From contig NZ_CP043498.1 in assembly GCF_009498215.1 (NCBI RefSeq), positions 2,294,001 to 2,358,000 on the forward strand: 64,000 bases of DNA. Direction: 5' to 3'. This document shows, in pieces, positions 43,644 through 53,009 of this stretch. Both the position numbers and the translations under genes were made by a program. The stretch's first letter is position 1. Each line of letters opens with the position of its first letter. Origin of the DNA: Rhizobium grahamii (lineage in GTDB: Bacteria > Pseudomonadota > Alphaproteobacteria > Rhizobiales > Rhizobiaceae). The notes under the pieces were generated by a model, which ran no database searches, had not been told where the DNA came from, and saw only the letters and a list, made by a program, of their open reading frames with translations.

Positions 43644-45259
43644 GCTTCCACCGCCCTTCCTTTGAGTGCGAAGAGCCCACGCGGACGCTTCTGGATGAAG
43701 AGAATGATGAGAACCAGCACCAGGATCTTGCCGAGCACGGCGCCGGCGAAAGGCTCGAGGAACTTGTTGAGCACGCCAAGCGACAGCGCGCCGACGAGCG
43801 TGCCCCAGAGATTGCCGACCCCACCGAAGACCACGACCATGAAGCTGTCGATGATGTAGCTCTGGCCAAGGTTCGGCGACACGTTGTCGATCTGGCTGAG
43901 CGCGACGCCCGCGATACCGGCAATGCCGGAGCCGAGCGCGAAGGTGAATGCATCGACCCAGCCGGTGCGGATACCCATTGACGAGGCCATGCGGCGGTTC
44001 TGCGTGACCGCGCGCATCTGCAGACCGAAGGCGGAGCGCTTCAGGAGAACGAGCAGCGCGAAGAATACGGCCATCGAGAAGACGATGATCCAGAGGCGGT
44101 TCCAGGTGATCGAGAGCCCGCCCAGCTCGAACGCCCCGGACATCCAGCTCGGATTGCGCACCTCACGGTTCGTCGGTCCGAAGATCGTGCGAACCGCCTG
44201 CTGCAGGATCAGCGACACACCCCAGGTGGCAAGCAGCGTTTCCAGCGGCCGGCCATAGAGATAGCGGATGACGACGCGCTCGATGACAAGACCGACAAAG
44301 CCGGTGAAGACGAAGGCCACCGGCACGGAGAAAGCCAGCGAGTAGTTTCCAAGTTCAGGAAATGCGGAGCTGATGTACTCCTGCACGACGTAGGTCGTGT
44401 AAGCGCCGATCATCACCATTTCGCCATGCGCCATGTTGATGACGCCCATGACGCCGAAGGTGATGGCAAGGCCGATCGCGGCGAGCAGCAGCACCGAGCC
44501 GAGCGACAGCCCGTACCAGACGTTCTGCCCGACATCCCAAATCGCCAGGCTGCGGTTGATCGCGTTGATATGGGTCTGGATCGCCCCCCTCAGCTCCTCA
44601 GGCGCTGTCGCCATCGCCGAATTCAGGATGGTCAGCGCATCGCGTCCGCCGCGCGCAGCGACCGTATCGATCGCGGCCTTCTTCTCTTCGGCGCTGACAT
44701 CGCTCTTCAGCACCATGACGGCGCGCGCCGCTTCCATCGCATTCTTGACCTCGGCGTCCTTCTCCTCGGCCAGCGCCGAAGTGAGCAAATCGAGATTTGC
44801 CGGATCGGCGTCCTTGAGCAGTCCTTGGGCTGCAGCAAGCCGCGCGCCACGATCCGGGCTCAGGAGCGTCAGCTGGCTCGTGACGGTGGCAATCACCGTG
44901 CGCAGCGAATTGTTGATCTTGACCTTGGACATGTAGTCGGGATCGACGTCGGAAACGACCTCGCCGGAAATCGGGTCGGCATAGGTCGGCTCGTCCTCGG
45001 TGCCGCCCTGCACCAGCACCGGACCGCCGGTCTCAGAATTCACGTAAAGCTGGCCGTCGCTCAGCAGCTTGAGGATCTCGCCGACACGCGGATCCTTGGA
45101 GGCGACCAGTGCCTTGATCGCGGCTTCGCGCTCAGGGAAATCGCCGACGCCAAGCGCATCGATAAGCGGGTGAATATCTTCCTGCGCTTTGAGCACGGTC
45201 GCAAAAGCCGGCATGGCCAGGCATAAGGTCAAAAGCAAAATCTTGATGGCGCGATACAT
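43640..45259 (-). CDS. urtB: Urea ABC transporter permease UrtB
   Basis: 539 residues. A signal-like N-terminus and about 220-residue extracytoplasmic helical domain precede a LivH-type permease (from about 250: LGLAITFGVMGVINMAHGEMVMIGAYTTYV). This N-terminal extension is normal for UrtB and absent from LivH. Together with UrtC it forms the urea channel. Confidence 0.94.
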   Translation of the reverse strand: MYRAIKILLLTLCLAMPAFATVLKAQEDIHPLIDALGVGDFPEREAAIKALVASKDPRVGEILKLLSDGQLYVNSETGGPVLVQGGTEDEPTYADPISGEVVSDVDPDYMSKVKINNSLRTVIATVTSQLTLLSPDRGARLAAAQGLLKDADPANLDLLTSALAEEKDAEVKNAMEAARAVMVLKSDVSAEEKKAAIDTVAARGGRDALTILNSAMATAPEELRGAIQTHINAINRSLAIWDVGQNVWYGLSLGSVLLLAAIGLAITFGVMGVINMAHGEMVMIGAYTTYVVQEYISSAFPELGNYSLAFSVPVAFVFTGFVGLVIERVVIRYLYGRPLETLLATWGVSLILQQAVRTIFGPTNREVRNPSWMSGAFELGGLSITWNRLWIIVFSMAVFFALLVLLKRSAFGLQMRAVTQNRRMASSMGIRTGWVDAFTFALGSGIAGIAGVALSQIDNVSPNLGQSYIIDSFMVVVFGGVGNLWGTLVGALSLGVLNKFLEPFAGAVLGKILVLVLIILFIQKRPRGLFALKGRAVEA

Positions 45260-45386
45260 CGGCTTTCTTGCCTCGGTTATCGTTGGCCTTCCGGCGCAAT
45301 CGAGAAAAATAAGCCCTTAAGTCGGCATCGATCCGATGTGGAACCGGCGCCGTCCGAAGCATCAAGGCTGCGCTCCGGAGATGGAC

Positions 45387-45418
45387 CTTCCGCCCGGACA
45401 GGAGAGACCGGGCGGAAG
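45387..45418 (-). promoter_or_regulatory. Intercistronic stem-loop between urtA and urtB
   Basis: Perfect 11-bp stem CTTCCGCCCGG (45387-45397) / CCGGGCGGAAG (45408-45418) with a 10-nt loop and no T-run, 35 bp past the urtA stop. Such hairpins shield the upstream mRNA of binding-protein genes and set a higher urtA dose than for urtBCDE. Confidence 0.6.
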
Positions 45419-45452
45419 TCTTCAGGCGTCAGAGTGACGGGGTGATCAGCAC

Positions 45453-46745
45453 TCAGGAGCCCTTGCCGCCGCACTTGCCCGTGGCAACATTGAAGTTGCC
45501 GCAGTTCATGGGCTTGCGCCAATCGGAGATGAGGTCCTTGGAGTCCGGCAGGAAATCGGACCATTCGTCGCCGACAACTGCCGGGGTCTGCTGGACGATT
45601 TCGAACTGGCCGTTCGCCTGGATTTCACCGATCAGAACCGGCTTGGTGATGTGGTGGTTCGGCATGACGGTGGCATAGCCGCCCGACAAGTTCGGAACCG
45701 TGGTCCCGATGATCGTGTCGAGAACCTTGTCCGTGTCGGTCGTGCCGGCAGCCTGGACAGCCTTAACCCAGGCGTTGAAGCCGATATAGGCAGCTTCCAT
45801 CGGGTCGTTGGTCACGCGCTTGTCGTTCTTGGTGAAGTCGTGCCACTGCTTGATGAACTTCTTGTTGGCCGGGCTTTCGACCGACTCGAAGTAGTTCCAG
45901 GCAGCGAGGTGACCGACGAGCGGCTTGGTGTCGAGACCGGCAAGCTCTTCTTCGCCGACCGAGAAGGCGACGACCGGGATGTCGGTTGCCTTGATGCCCT
46001 GGTTGCCGAGTTCCTTGTAGAAAGGAACGTTCGCGTCACCGTTGATGGTGGAGACCACGGCAGTCTTCTTGCCGGCAGCGCCGAATTCCTTGATCTTCTT
46101 CACTTCCGTCTGCCAGTCGGAGAAGCCGAACGGCGTGTAGTTGATGACGATGTCTTCCTTCGGAATGCCCTTGGACTCGAGATAGGCTTCCAGGATCTTG
46201 TTCGTCGTGCGCGGATAGACATAGTCGGTGCCTTCGAGAACGAAGCGCTTAACGCCTTCCTTCTCCATCAGGTAGTCGACAGCCGGGATGGCCTGCTGGT
46301 TCGGAGCGGCACCCGTGTAGAAGATGTTGCGCGAGGACTCTTCGCCTTCATACTGAACCGGGTAGAAGAGGATGGAGTTAAGTTCTTCGAAAACCGGCAG
46401 AACCGACTTGCGCGAGGACGACGTCCAGCAACCGAAGACAGCCGCGACCTTGTCCTTTTCGATCAGCTCGCGTGCCTTTTCGGCAAACAGCGGCCAATCC
46501 GATGCCGGGTCGACGACCACGGCTTCGAGCTTCTTGCCGAGAAGGCCACCCTTCTTGTTCTGCTCATCGATGAGCATCAGCATGGCGTCTTTCAGCGTCG
46601 TTTCGGAGATCGCCATCGTGCCGGACAGCGAATGCAGAACGCCGACCTTGATGGTGTCGTCAGCCGCAACGGCTCCGTGGAATGCGGCCGTGGCCGACAT
46701 GACGGCGCCGAGTGCGGCGCCCGTGATATAGGACTTGAGATTCAT
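45453..46745 (-). CDS. urtA: Urea-binding periplasmic protein UrtA
   Basis: 430 residues of the UrtA/FmdD group: signal peptide (ITGAALGAVMSATAAFHGAVAA), IKVGVLHSLSGTMAISETTLKDA, FGCWTSSSRKSVLPVFEE, LFYPVQYEGEESSRNIFYTGAAPNQQAIPAVDYL, and a Cys pair near the C-terminus (CGNFNVATGKCGG). First gene of urtABCDE, divergent from the NCS1-kinase. Confidence 0.95.
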   Translation of the reverse strand: MNLKSYITGAALGAVMSATAAFHGAVAADDTIKVGVLHSLSGTMAISETTLKDAMLMLIDEQNKKGGLLGKKLEAVVVDPASDWPLFAEKARELIEKDKVAAVFGCWTSSSRKSVLPVFEELNSILFYPVQYEGEESSRNIFYTGAAPNQQAIPAVDYLMEKEGVKRFVLEGTDYVYPRTTNKILEAYLESKGIPKEDIVINYTPFGFSDWQTEVKKIKEFGAAGKKTAVVSTINGDANVPFYKELGNQGIKATDIPVVAFSVGEEELAGLDTKPLVGHLAAWNYFESVESPANKKFIKQWHDFTKNDKRVTNDPMEAAYIGFNAWVKAVQAAGTTDTDKVLDTIIGTTVPNLSGGYATVMPNHHITKPVLIGEIQANGQFEIVQQTPAVVGDEWSDFLPDSKDLISDWRKPMNCGNFNVATGKCGGKGS

Positions 46746-46961
46746 CTGGTTGATCCCCTCTTCTTGTTAGACAACAGGCCGAAAACGGAAGTTAACTGTT
46801 GCTTAAGGGACTATCCGGTGCTGCACTGCGAAAGCGTATACGTGATATGACGTAGGTGACGGGGCGAAATGTGCAGTTTTGCGTTGCACCGCACTCTTAA
46901 GCCCCGCACTGTTCCATGTTACGAACGCATGACAAGGGGAACGAAGGGGCCGATTACGGGC

Positions 46962-49900
46962 ATGGCAGCGCGGCAACGCATTATTCCGGTCAGGCGCGAA
47001 TACAATCGCTGGGTCGCCAACCAGACGCTGGAAGACTATGCGCTGCGCTTCACCGCCAAGAGCGCCCGGCAGTTCTCCTCGCAGCGCATCTCGCAAACCG
47101 CGATCGGCGCCATCTCCTTCCTGGCGCTGGAGGCGATCGGCGGCGCCATCACGCTCTCCTACGGCACCACCAACGCCTTCTACGCCATCATCGTCGCTTC
47201 GATCGCCATGCTCGCCATCGGCCTGCCGATCAGCCGTTATGCGATCCGCCACGGCGTCGATATCGACCTTCTGACCCGCGGTGCGAGCTTCGGCTATATC
47301 GGCTCGACTATCACCTCGCTGATCTATGCCAGCTTCACCTTCATGCTGTTTGCGATCGAGGCGTCGATCATGTCCGGCGCGCTGGAGCTGACCTTGGGCA
47401 TACCGCTCTGGATCGGCTACATCATCAGCGCCGTCATGGTCATACCGCTCGTCACCCACGGCGTCCGGCTGATCAGCCGCTTCCAGCTTCTGACGCAGCC
47501 TTTCTGGATCGTCCTCAACATCCTGCCCTTCCTCTTCATCGCCGTGATGGACTGGGAGAAGTTCGACCTCTGGCGCGCCTTCTCCGGCATCCGCCATGCG
47601 TCGGGGCCGCCCGGCACCATCGCCCCCTTCGATCTCGTCGAGTTCGGCGCCGCCTCCGCCGTCATCCTGGCGCTGATGTCGCAGATCGGCGAACAGGCCG
47701 ACTTCCTGCGCTTCCTGCCTCCGGAAAAGCAGACCAAGTGGCGCCACCGCCTCGCCGTCTTCCTCGCCGGCCCCGGCTGGGTCATCATCGGCGCGCCGAA
47801 GCTCTTGGCCGGTTCCTTCCTCGTCGTGCTGACTTTCGCCTCCGGCGTTCCCGCCGACCGCGCCGCCGATCCGGCGCAGATGTATCTGACCGCCTTCGGC
47901 TACATGATCCCCTGGCACAACGCCGCCCTTCTGCTGATGGCCGCCTTCGTCATGGTCTCGCAGCTGAAGATCAACGTGATGAACGCCTATGCCGGGTCGC
48001 TGGCATGGTCGAACTTCTTCTCCCGCCTCACCCACAGCCACCCCGGCCGCGTCATCTGGCTGGTGTTCAACGTGGCGATCGCGCTGCTTTTGATGGAGCT
48101 CGGCATATACCGGCTGCTGGAGGAAACGCTCGGCATCTTCTCGATCATCGCCATGGCCTGGCTCTGCACCATCTCCGCCGATCTCTTCATCAACAAGCCG
48201 CTCGGCCTTGCCCCTCCCGGCATCGAGTTCAAGCGCGCCCATCTCTACGACATCAACCCCGTCGGCCTCGGCGCCATGACGCTGTCGGCAACCATCGCGC
48301 TCATCGCCCATTTCGGCGCCTTCGGCACGGTCGCCGCCTCGCTCGCCCCATACATCACCCTCATCGTCGCCCTCATCGCCTCGCCCGCGATTGCCTGGGC
48401 CACCAAGGGCAAGTTCTACCTCGCCCGCAAGCCGCGCCAGAGCTGGAAGAACCTGACGAACATCACCTGCTCCGTTTGCGAGCACCCCTTCGAGCCCGAG
48501 GACATGGCCTGGTGTCCCGCCTATGCCGCGCCGATCTGCTCGCTCTGCTGTTCGCTCGACAGCCGCTGCCACGACATGTGCAAGCCCAATGCGCATCTGA
48601 ACGCGCAGGTCGGTTATGTCGCCAAGGCTGTCCTGCCGGAAACCATCGTCCAGAAGCTCACCACCCGCCTCGGCCGCTACGGCATCGCCGTCATTCTGGC
48701 GCTGACCGCTGTCGGCGCCATCCTCGCCATGATCGCCCACCAGGTCTCCGCGGCCTCGCCGGAGACCGCCGAGGTCGTCAACGGCACGATCCTGATCGTC
48801 TTCTTCGTCTTCGCCGTCATCGCCGGCGTCGTCTGCTGGTTTTACGTGCTGGCCCATGACAGCCGCGTCGTCGCCGAGGAAGAATCCTCGCGCCAGAACA
48901 CCCTGCTGCTGAAGGAAATCGCCGCCCACAAGAAAACCGACGCCGCCCTGCAGGCCGCAAAAGAAACCGCCGAGGCCGCCAACCGCGCCAAGAGCCGCTA
49001 TGTCGTCGGCCTCAGCCACGAGCTGCGCACGCCGCTCAACGCCGTGCTCGGCTACGCCCAGATCCTCGAGCGCGACGAGACCATCCCGACGCCGCGCCAA
49101 TCCTCGATCAAGGTCATCCGCCGCTCGGCCGAACACCTCTCCGGCCTGATCGACGGCCTGCTCGATATCTCCAAGATCGAGGCCGGCCGCCTGCAGGTCT
49201 ATTCCAACGAGATCAACATCCAGGATTTCCTCGACCAGATCGTCGACATGTTCCGTCCGCAGGCGCTCGCCAAGGGATTGATCTTCAACCACCAGCGTGC
49301 ACCTGCCCTGCCCCAGTTCGTGCGCACCGACGAGAAACGCCTGCGCCAGATCCTCGTCAATCTCCTCTCCAATGCCATCAAGTTCACCGATGAGGGTACC
49401 GTCACCTTCGACGTCGCCTATCGCAGCCAGGTCGCCACCTTCACCGTGACGGATACCGGTCGCGGCATCGCCGAGAAGGACCTGAGCCGCATCTACGAGC
49501 CCTTCCAGCGCGGCGAGGCCGATAGCATCCGGCCCATGCCCGGCCTCGGCCTTGGCCTAACGATCACCCGGCTTCTGACCAATACCCTCGGCGGCGAAAT
49601 CTCCGTGACCAGCGAGAAGGACAAGGGCTCGACCTTCAAGGTGCGCCTGATGCTCTCGGCCGTGCTGCGCGAGATGGCCGCGCCGCCGCAGGAAAAGAAG
49701 ATCGTCAGCTACGACGGCCCGCGCCGCACCATCGTCGTCGTCGACGACAACGAGGATCACCGCGAGATGATGCGCGAGATCCTGGTGCCGCTCGATTTCG
49801 TGGTGCTGACGGCCGCAAGCGGCACCGATTGCCTGACGCTGATCGAAGGTATCCAGCCCGATCTCTTCCTCGTCGACATCCTGATGCCGGGGATGAACGG

Positions 49901-50348
49901 CTGGCAGCTGGTCTCTCGCCTGCGCGAAGCCGGCCAGACCGCGCCGATCGTCATGCTGTCGGCCAACATCGGCGACGCCGCCGCCCATGGCGACAGCGAC
50001 GACAGCCACAATGACGCGATCGGCAAGCCCGTCGACATCCGCCGCCTGCGCGACAAGCTTGCTTTGCATCTCGGCCTGAAATGGACATATGCCGAGCCCA
50101 CAGCCCTGCCCGTTTCGAAACCGGAGCGGCAAATGCGCAGCCCGGGCGCCGCGCACGTGCAGGAACTGCTGCGCCTTGCTGAAATCGGCTACATCAGGGG
50201 CATCGAAGCGAAGCTGGCCGACCTTGCCAAATCGGAGGCAAATCAGCCATTTACCGACGAACTCCACTCCTACGTCGGTGCCTTCGATCTCGATGGCGCC
50301 ACGAACTTCCTGCACCGCTTCGATGAAAAGGTAGAGACCCTTGGCTGA
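46962..50348 (+). CDS. NCS1-permease-fused hybrid histidine kinase
   Basis: 1128 residues from ATG 46962 (46929 and 46869 are in-frame alternatives). Residues about 20-485 are a complete NCS1-type transporter (purine/cytosine/allantoin/hydantoin permease) with about 12 helices. Residues 503-540 hold eight Cys (CSVCEHPFEPEDMAWC, then CSLCC and CHDMC), likely a metal site. Two more helices (about 572-630) and a coiled linker lead to the kinase: H-box H686 (LSHELRTPLN), N-box NLLSNAIKF, G-boxes DTGRGI and GLGLGL. A receiver follows with phosphorylation site D972 (LVDILMPG) and K1022, then a helical tail (1060-1128) that may be an HPt-like or regulatory domain. A transporter used as sensor (as CbrA does with an SLC5 module) would report substrate flow. 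It is divergent from urtA and overlaps the following response regulator by 8 bp. Confidence 0.85.
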   Translation: MAARQRIIPVRREYNRWVANQTLEDYALRFTAKSARQFSSQRISQTAIGAISFLALEAIGGAITLSYGTTNAFYAIIVASIAMLAIGLPISRYAIRHGVDIDLLTRGASFGYIGSTITSLIYASFTFMLFAIEASIMSGALELTLGIPLWIGYIISAVMVIPLVTHGVRLISRFQLLTQPFWIVLNILPFLFIAVMDWEKFDLWRAFSGIRHASGPPGTIAPFDLVEFGAASAVILALMSQIGEQADFLRFLPPEKQTKWRHRLAVFLAGPGWVIIGAPKLLAGSFLVVLTFASGVPADRAADPAQMYLTAFGYMIPWHNAALLLMAAFVMVSQLKINVMNAYAGSLAWSNFFSRLTHSHPGRVIWLVFNVAIALLLMELGIYRLLEETLGIFSIIAMAWLCTISADLFINKPLGLAPPGIEFKRAHLYDINPVGLGAMTLSATIALIAHFGAFGTVAASLAPYITLIVALIASPAIAWATKGKFYLARKPRQSWKNLTNITCSVCEHPFEPEDMAWCPAYAAPICSLCCSLDSRCHDMCKPNAHLNAQVGYVAKAVLPETIVQKLTTRLGRYGIAVILALTAVGAILAMIAHQVSAASPETAEVVNGTILIVFFVFAVIAGVVCWFYVLAHDSRVVAEEESSRQNTLLLKEIAAHKKTDAALQAAKETAEAANRAKSRYVVGLSHELRTPLNAVLGYAQILERDETIPTPRQSSIKVIRRSAEHLSGLIDGLLDISKIEAGRLQVYSNEINIQDFLDQIVDMFRPQALAKGLIFNHQRAPALPQFVRTDEKRLRQILVNLLSNAIKFTDEGTVTFDVAYRSQVATFTVTDTGRGIAEKDLSRIYEPFQRGEADSIRPMPGLGLGLTITRLLTNTLGGEISVTSEKDKGSTFKVRLMLSAVLREMAAPPQEKKIVSYDGPRRTIVVVDDNEDHREMMREILVPLDFVVLTAASGTDCLTLIEGIQPDLFLVDILMPGMNGWQLVSRLREAGQTAPIVMLSANIGDAAAHGDSDDSHNDAIGKPVDIRRLRDKLALHLGLKWTYAEPTALPVSKPERQMRSPGAAHVQELLRLAEIGYIRGIEAKLADLAKSEANQPFTDELHSYVGAFDLDGATNFLHRFDEKVETLG

Positions 50349-51255
50349 ACATCCCCGCGATATCGTCCTGCTGGTGGATGACTCACCGGAAGCGCTGGGG
50401 TTTCTGACCGACGCGCTCGAGCAATCGGGCTTCTCGGTGCTGATCGCCACCTCGGGTACGGCGGCCTTGGGGATCGTCGAGCGGATCACGCCAGACCTGA
50501 TCCTTCTCGACGCCGTCATGCCCTCGATGGACGGTTTCGAGACTTGCCGGAGACTGAAGGCGAACCCGGCGATCAGCCAGATCCCTGTCATTTTCATGAC
50601 CGGACTGACGGAAACAGAGCATGTCGTGCATGCGCTGGAGTCCGGCGGCGTCGACTACCTCACCAAGCCGATCAACATCGACGAACTGCGCGCCCGCATC
50701 GGCGTCCATCTGCGCAACGCCCGGTCGGCGCAAAGCGCCCGCGTGGCGCTGGATGCCGCCGGCCGTCACCTGCTCGCCGTGAAGGGCGATGGCGAAATCC
50801 ACTGGTCAACCCCGCAGGCGACGAGGCTGATCAACACGGCGCTTGGCGGCGACGACAGCCTTGATGTCGTCGTTGGCCGGATTGCGGAATGGATGAAGAA
50901 GCGCTCCGCTTCCGCCACGATCGACAGCTCGATCTCGGTTTCTCACGAAGGCAAGGATGTCCTTGGCCTCGCCTTTCTCGGTACGATCGGTCCCGACGAG
51001 TATCTTTTCCGACTGACAGCAAACAACCGGCGCCCCGACGACGAGACGTTGCGCCAGAGTTTCGCGCTCACCCACCGCGAATCCGAAGTGCTGCTCTGGA
51101 TCGCCAAGGGCAAGGCGAACCGGGATATCGGCGAAATTCTCGGACTGTCGGCAAGGACGGTGAACAAGCATCTTGAGCAGATCTATGTGAAGCTTGGCGT
51201 CGAAAACCGCGCCTCTGCTGCCGTGAAGGCGGCCCATGTTCTGCACGAAACGTAG
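50341..51255 (+). CDS. REC-LuxR response regulator paired with the NCS1-kinase
   Basis: 304 residues: N-terminal receiver with DDSP, D58 region (LILLDAVMPSMDGFETC), T in FMTGL and K in TKPI; a PAS-like middle (about 140-235); C-terminal LuxR/GerE HTH (LTHRESEVLLWIAKGKANRDIGEILGLSARTVNKHLEQIYVKLGVENR). The start is TTG 50341, within the end of the kinase gene (8-bp overlap), so the two are coupled as a two-component system. Targets are unknown; urt, ure or pyrimidine genes are candidates. Confidence 0.85.
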   Translation: MAEHPRDIVLLVDDSPEALGFLTDALEQSGFSVLIATSGTAALGIVERITPDLILLDAVMPSMDGFETCRRLKANPAISQIPVIFMTGLTETEHVVHALESGGVDYLTKPINIDELRARIGVHLRNARSAQSARVALDAAGRHLLAVKGDGEIHWSTPQATRLINTALGGDDSLDVVVGRIAEWMKKRSASATIDSSISVSHEGKDVLGLAFLGTIGPDEYLFRLTANNRRPDDETLRQSFALTHRESEVLLWIAKGKANRDIGEILGLSARTVNKHLEQIYVKLGVENRASAAVKAAHVLHET

Positions 51256-51304
51256 GTTGCTCCTCGGGTAAAAATAGCCAAGGCAATAAGGGCTGGAGGC
51301 AACC

Positions 51305-51715
51305 GTGATCCGCAGAGCCACCGACGCAGACATCCCGCGTATCGTCGAAATCCGGGCCAGTGTTCAGGAAAATCGGCTCTCCGATCCGTCCAAGGTGACG
51401 ATCGCGGATATCCGGTGGTTCATTGCCAACCCCGGATTATGGGTATGGCAAGAGGGCGGCGACATTAGCGGCTTTTCCGCAGCCGACCCACGCAACGGCT
51501 ACGTCTGGGCTCTGTTCGTCGATAACGCGGCTGCCGGCCGTGGTATCGGGCGCGCGCTGCTCGACAAGGCGTGCGGAACCCTCAAGGATGCCGGCTTCAC
51601 CCGCATATGGCTGACGACCGACCCCGGGACACGGGCAGAACGTGTCTATCGCAGGGCCGGTTGGCAGCTGATCGGCGAGCAGGACAACGAGTTGCTCTTC
51701 GAGATGGAAATCTAG
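51305..51715 (+). CDS. GNAT N-acetyltransferase
   Basis: 136 residues. N-terminal IRRATDADIPRIVEIRASVQENRL, acetyl-CoA pyrophosphate loop NAAAGRGIGRALLDKA, and the C-terminal RAERVYRRAGWQ strand. Start GTG 51305. Substrate unknown. Stands alone downstream of the response regulator. Confidence 0.82.
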   Translation: MIRRATDADIPRIVEIRASVQENRLSDPSKVTIADIRWFIANPGLWVWQEGGDISGFSAADPRNGYVWALFVDNAAAGRGIGRALLDKACGTLKDAGFTRIWLTTDPGTRAERVYRRAGWQLIGEQDNELLFEMEI

Positions 51716-51818
51716 CGCGCGCACTTTGCCAGGCACGAACAGACATTCTTAAAGCCTCGCGCGGTAGATTGGGCGTGCCTCTCGGTGGGCATGGCATCAA
51801 GATGATATCTGGCGGGTC

Positions 51819-53003
51819 ATGAAGGACAGGCTTTACTATGTAGATCGGCTGCGGATTTCCGCCTTCGCGATCCTGATCCTCTATCATTCCTCGGCCGCCT
51901 TCTTCACCGACATGGGCTGGCTGATCCATAGCGATCGCACCAGCCCTGCCCTGTCGCTCATCATGGAGTTCCCGCGCGCCTGGCGGCTGGCCCTGCTCTT
52001 CTTCGTGTCAGGCATGGGCGCGGCCTTCTCATTCCGCTCGGATTCCAGCCTCGCCTTCCTGCGCAAGCGCACCATCCGGCTCCTCGTGCCCCTGCTCTTC
52101 GCCATGGCCGTGCTCGTCGTCCCACAGGTCTGGTACGAGCGCATGTACGAGGATGGCTATGACGGCTCGCTGCTGACCTTCTGGCTAACCCGCTATTTCA
52201 CCGAGGGTCGCTATCCCACCGGCAATTTCACCTGGGCGCACATGTGGTTCGTCGCCTACCTGCTCGTCATGTCGGTAATCTGCTACCCGATCTTTCTCTA
52301 TCTGAGCCGGCCCGGAAACAGGATCATGGCCTGGTTCGAGCACATCGCGAAATCAGGCGCCATCTACCTGTTCTTCCTGCTGCCGCTGCTGCTGAACCTC
52401 GCGCTTTCGCCGATCTACCCCAAGGAAACCAATGCACTCTACAATGACGGCGCCTGGTTCGCGGTCTGGGCAAGCTGGTTCGGCCTCGGCTTTCTGATCG
52501 CCCGCAATCATCGCAGCCTGATCGAGCCGATCATCGCGAAGCGTTTTGTCAGCACCACGATCGCGGTGGCAGTGACGATTTTTCTCTACGCCTTCGCCTG
52601 GCTTGCTCCGGCCGAACAGGCAATTGGCAGCTACGCCAATGAAACCCCGCTCTTCAAGGCCGCGATCTTCCTGCTCGCCTGGTCGATGATCCTGACCCTG
52701 ATCGGTTTCGCCGCCCGTCACTTCAATCAGCCGGACGTGCGGCTGGTCACCGTCAACAGGCTCGTTTTCCCTCTCTACATCATCCATCAGACGGTGATCG
52801 TCGGCGCGCTTTACTACGTGCTGCCACTCGGCCTTCCGGCAATGCCGAGCTTCGTCATCGTCGCTGCCGCGACTTTCGTCCTCTCCGTTCTTTTCGCCGT
52901 CGCCGTGGATCTCATTCCCGGCCCCGCCCGCCTGCTCTTCGGCCTCGAGGCCAAACCGCGGAAACCATCGGGCGAGCGCAGAACCGTCGGCGCGGAGCGA
53001 TAG
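51819..53003 (+). CDS. Membrane acyltransferase, family 3
   Basis: 394 residues, ten to eleven helices, of the acyltransferase-3/OafA-MdoC-like family; the conserved start YYVDRLRISAFAILILYHSSAAF has the catalytic His-like residue in LYHS, followed by FFVSGMGAAFSFR and FLRKRTIRLLVPLLF, and a late YIIHQTVIV. It transfers acyl (acetyl or succinyl) groups to surface glycans or glucans. It converges on the dehydrogenase gene. Confidence 0.82.
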   Translation: MKDRLYYVDRLRISAFAILILYHSSAAFFTDMGWLIHSDRTSPALSLIMEFPRAWRLALLFFVSGMGAAFSFRSDSSLAFLRKRTIRLLVPLLFAMAVLVVPQVWYERMYEDGYDGSLLTFWLTRYFTEGRYPTGNFTWAHMWFVAYLLVMSVICYPIFLYLSRPGNRIMAWFEHIAKSGAIYLFFLLPLLLNLALSPIYPKETNALYNDGAWFAVWASWFGLGFLIARNHRSLIEPIIAKRFVSTTIAVAVTIFLYAFAWLAPAEQAIGSYANETPLFKAAIFLLAWSMILTLIGFAARHFNQPDVRLVTVNRLVFPLYIIHQTVIVGALYYVLPLGLPAMPSFVIVAAATFVLSVLFAVAVDLIPGPARLLFGLEAKPRKPSGERRTVGAER

Positions 53004-53009
53004 ACGGGA

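Noticed and set aside
46870..46889. GTGCA-N9-TGCAC palindrome upstream of the NCS1-kinase, considered as NtrC site
   Set aside because: Half-sites are in the opposite order to the NtrC consensus (GCAC...GTGC), and no sigma-54 promoter was found near urtA or the kinase.
46803..49292. An 829-codon open frame on the minus strand opposite the NCS1-kinase
   Set aside because: Composition (Asp/Glu/Arg/Gly repeats) is that of an antisense frame in GC-rich coding DNA; the plus-strand protein has clear domains.
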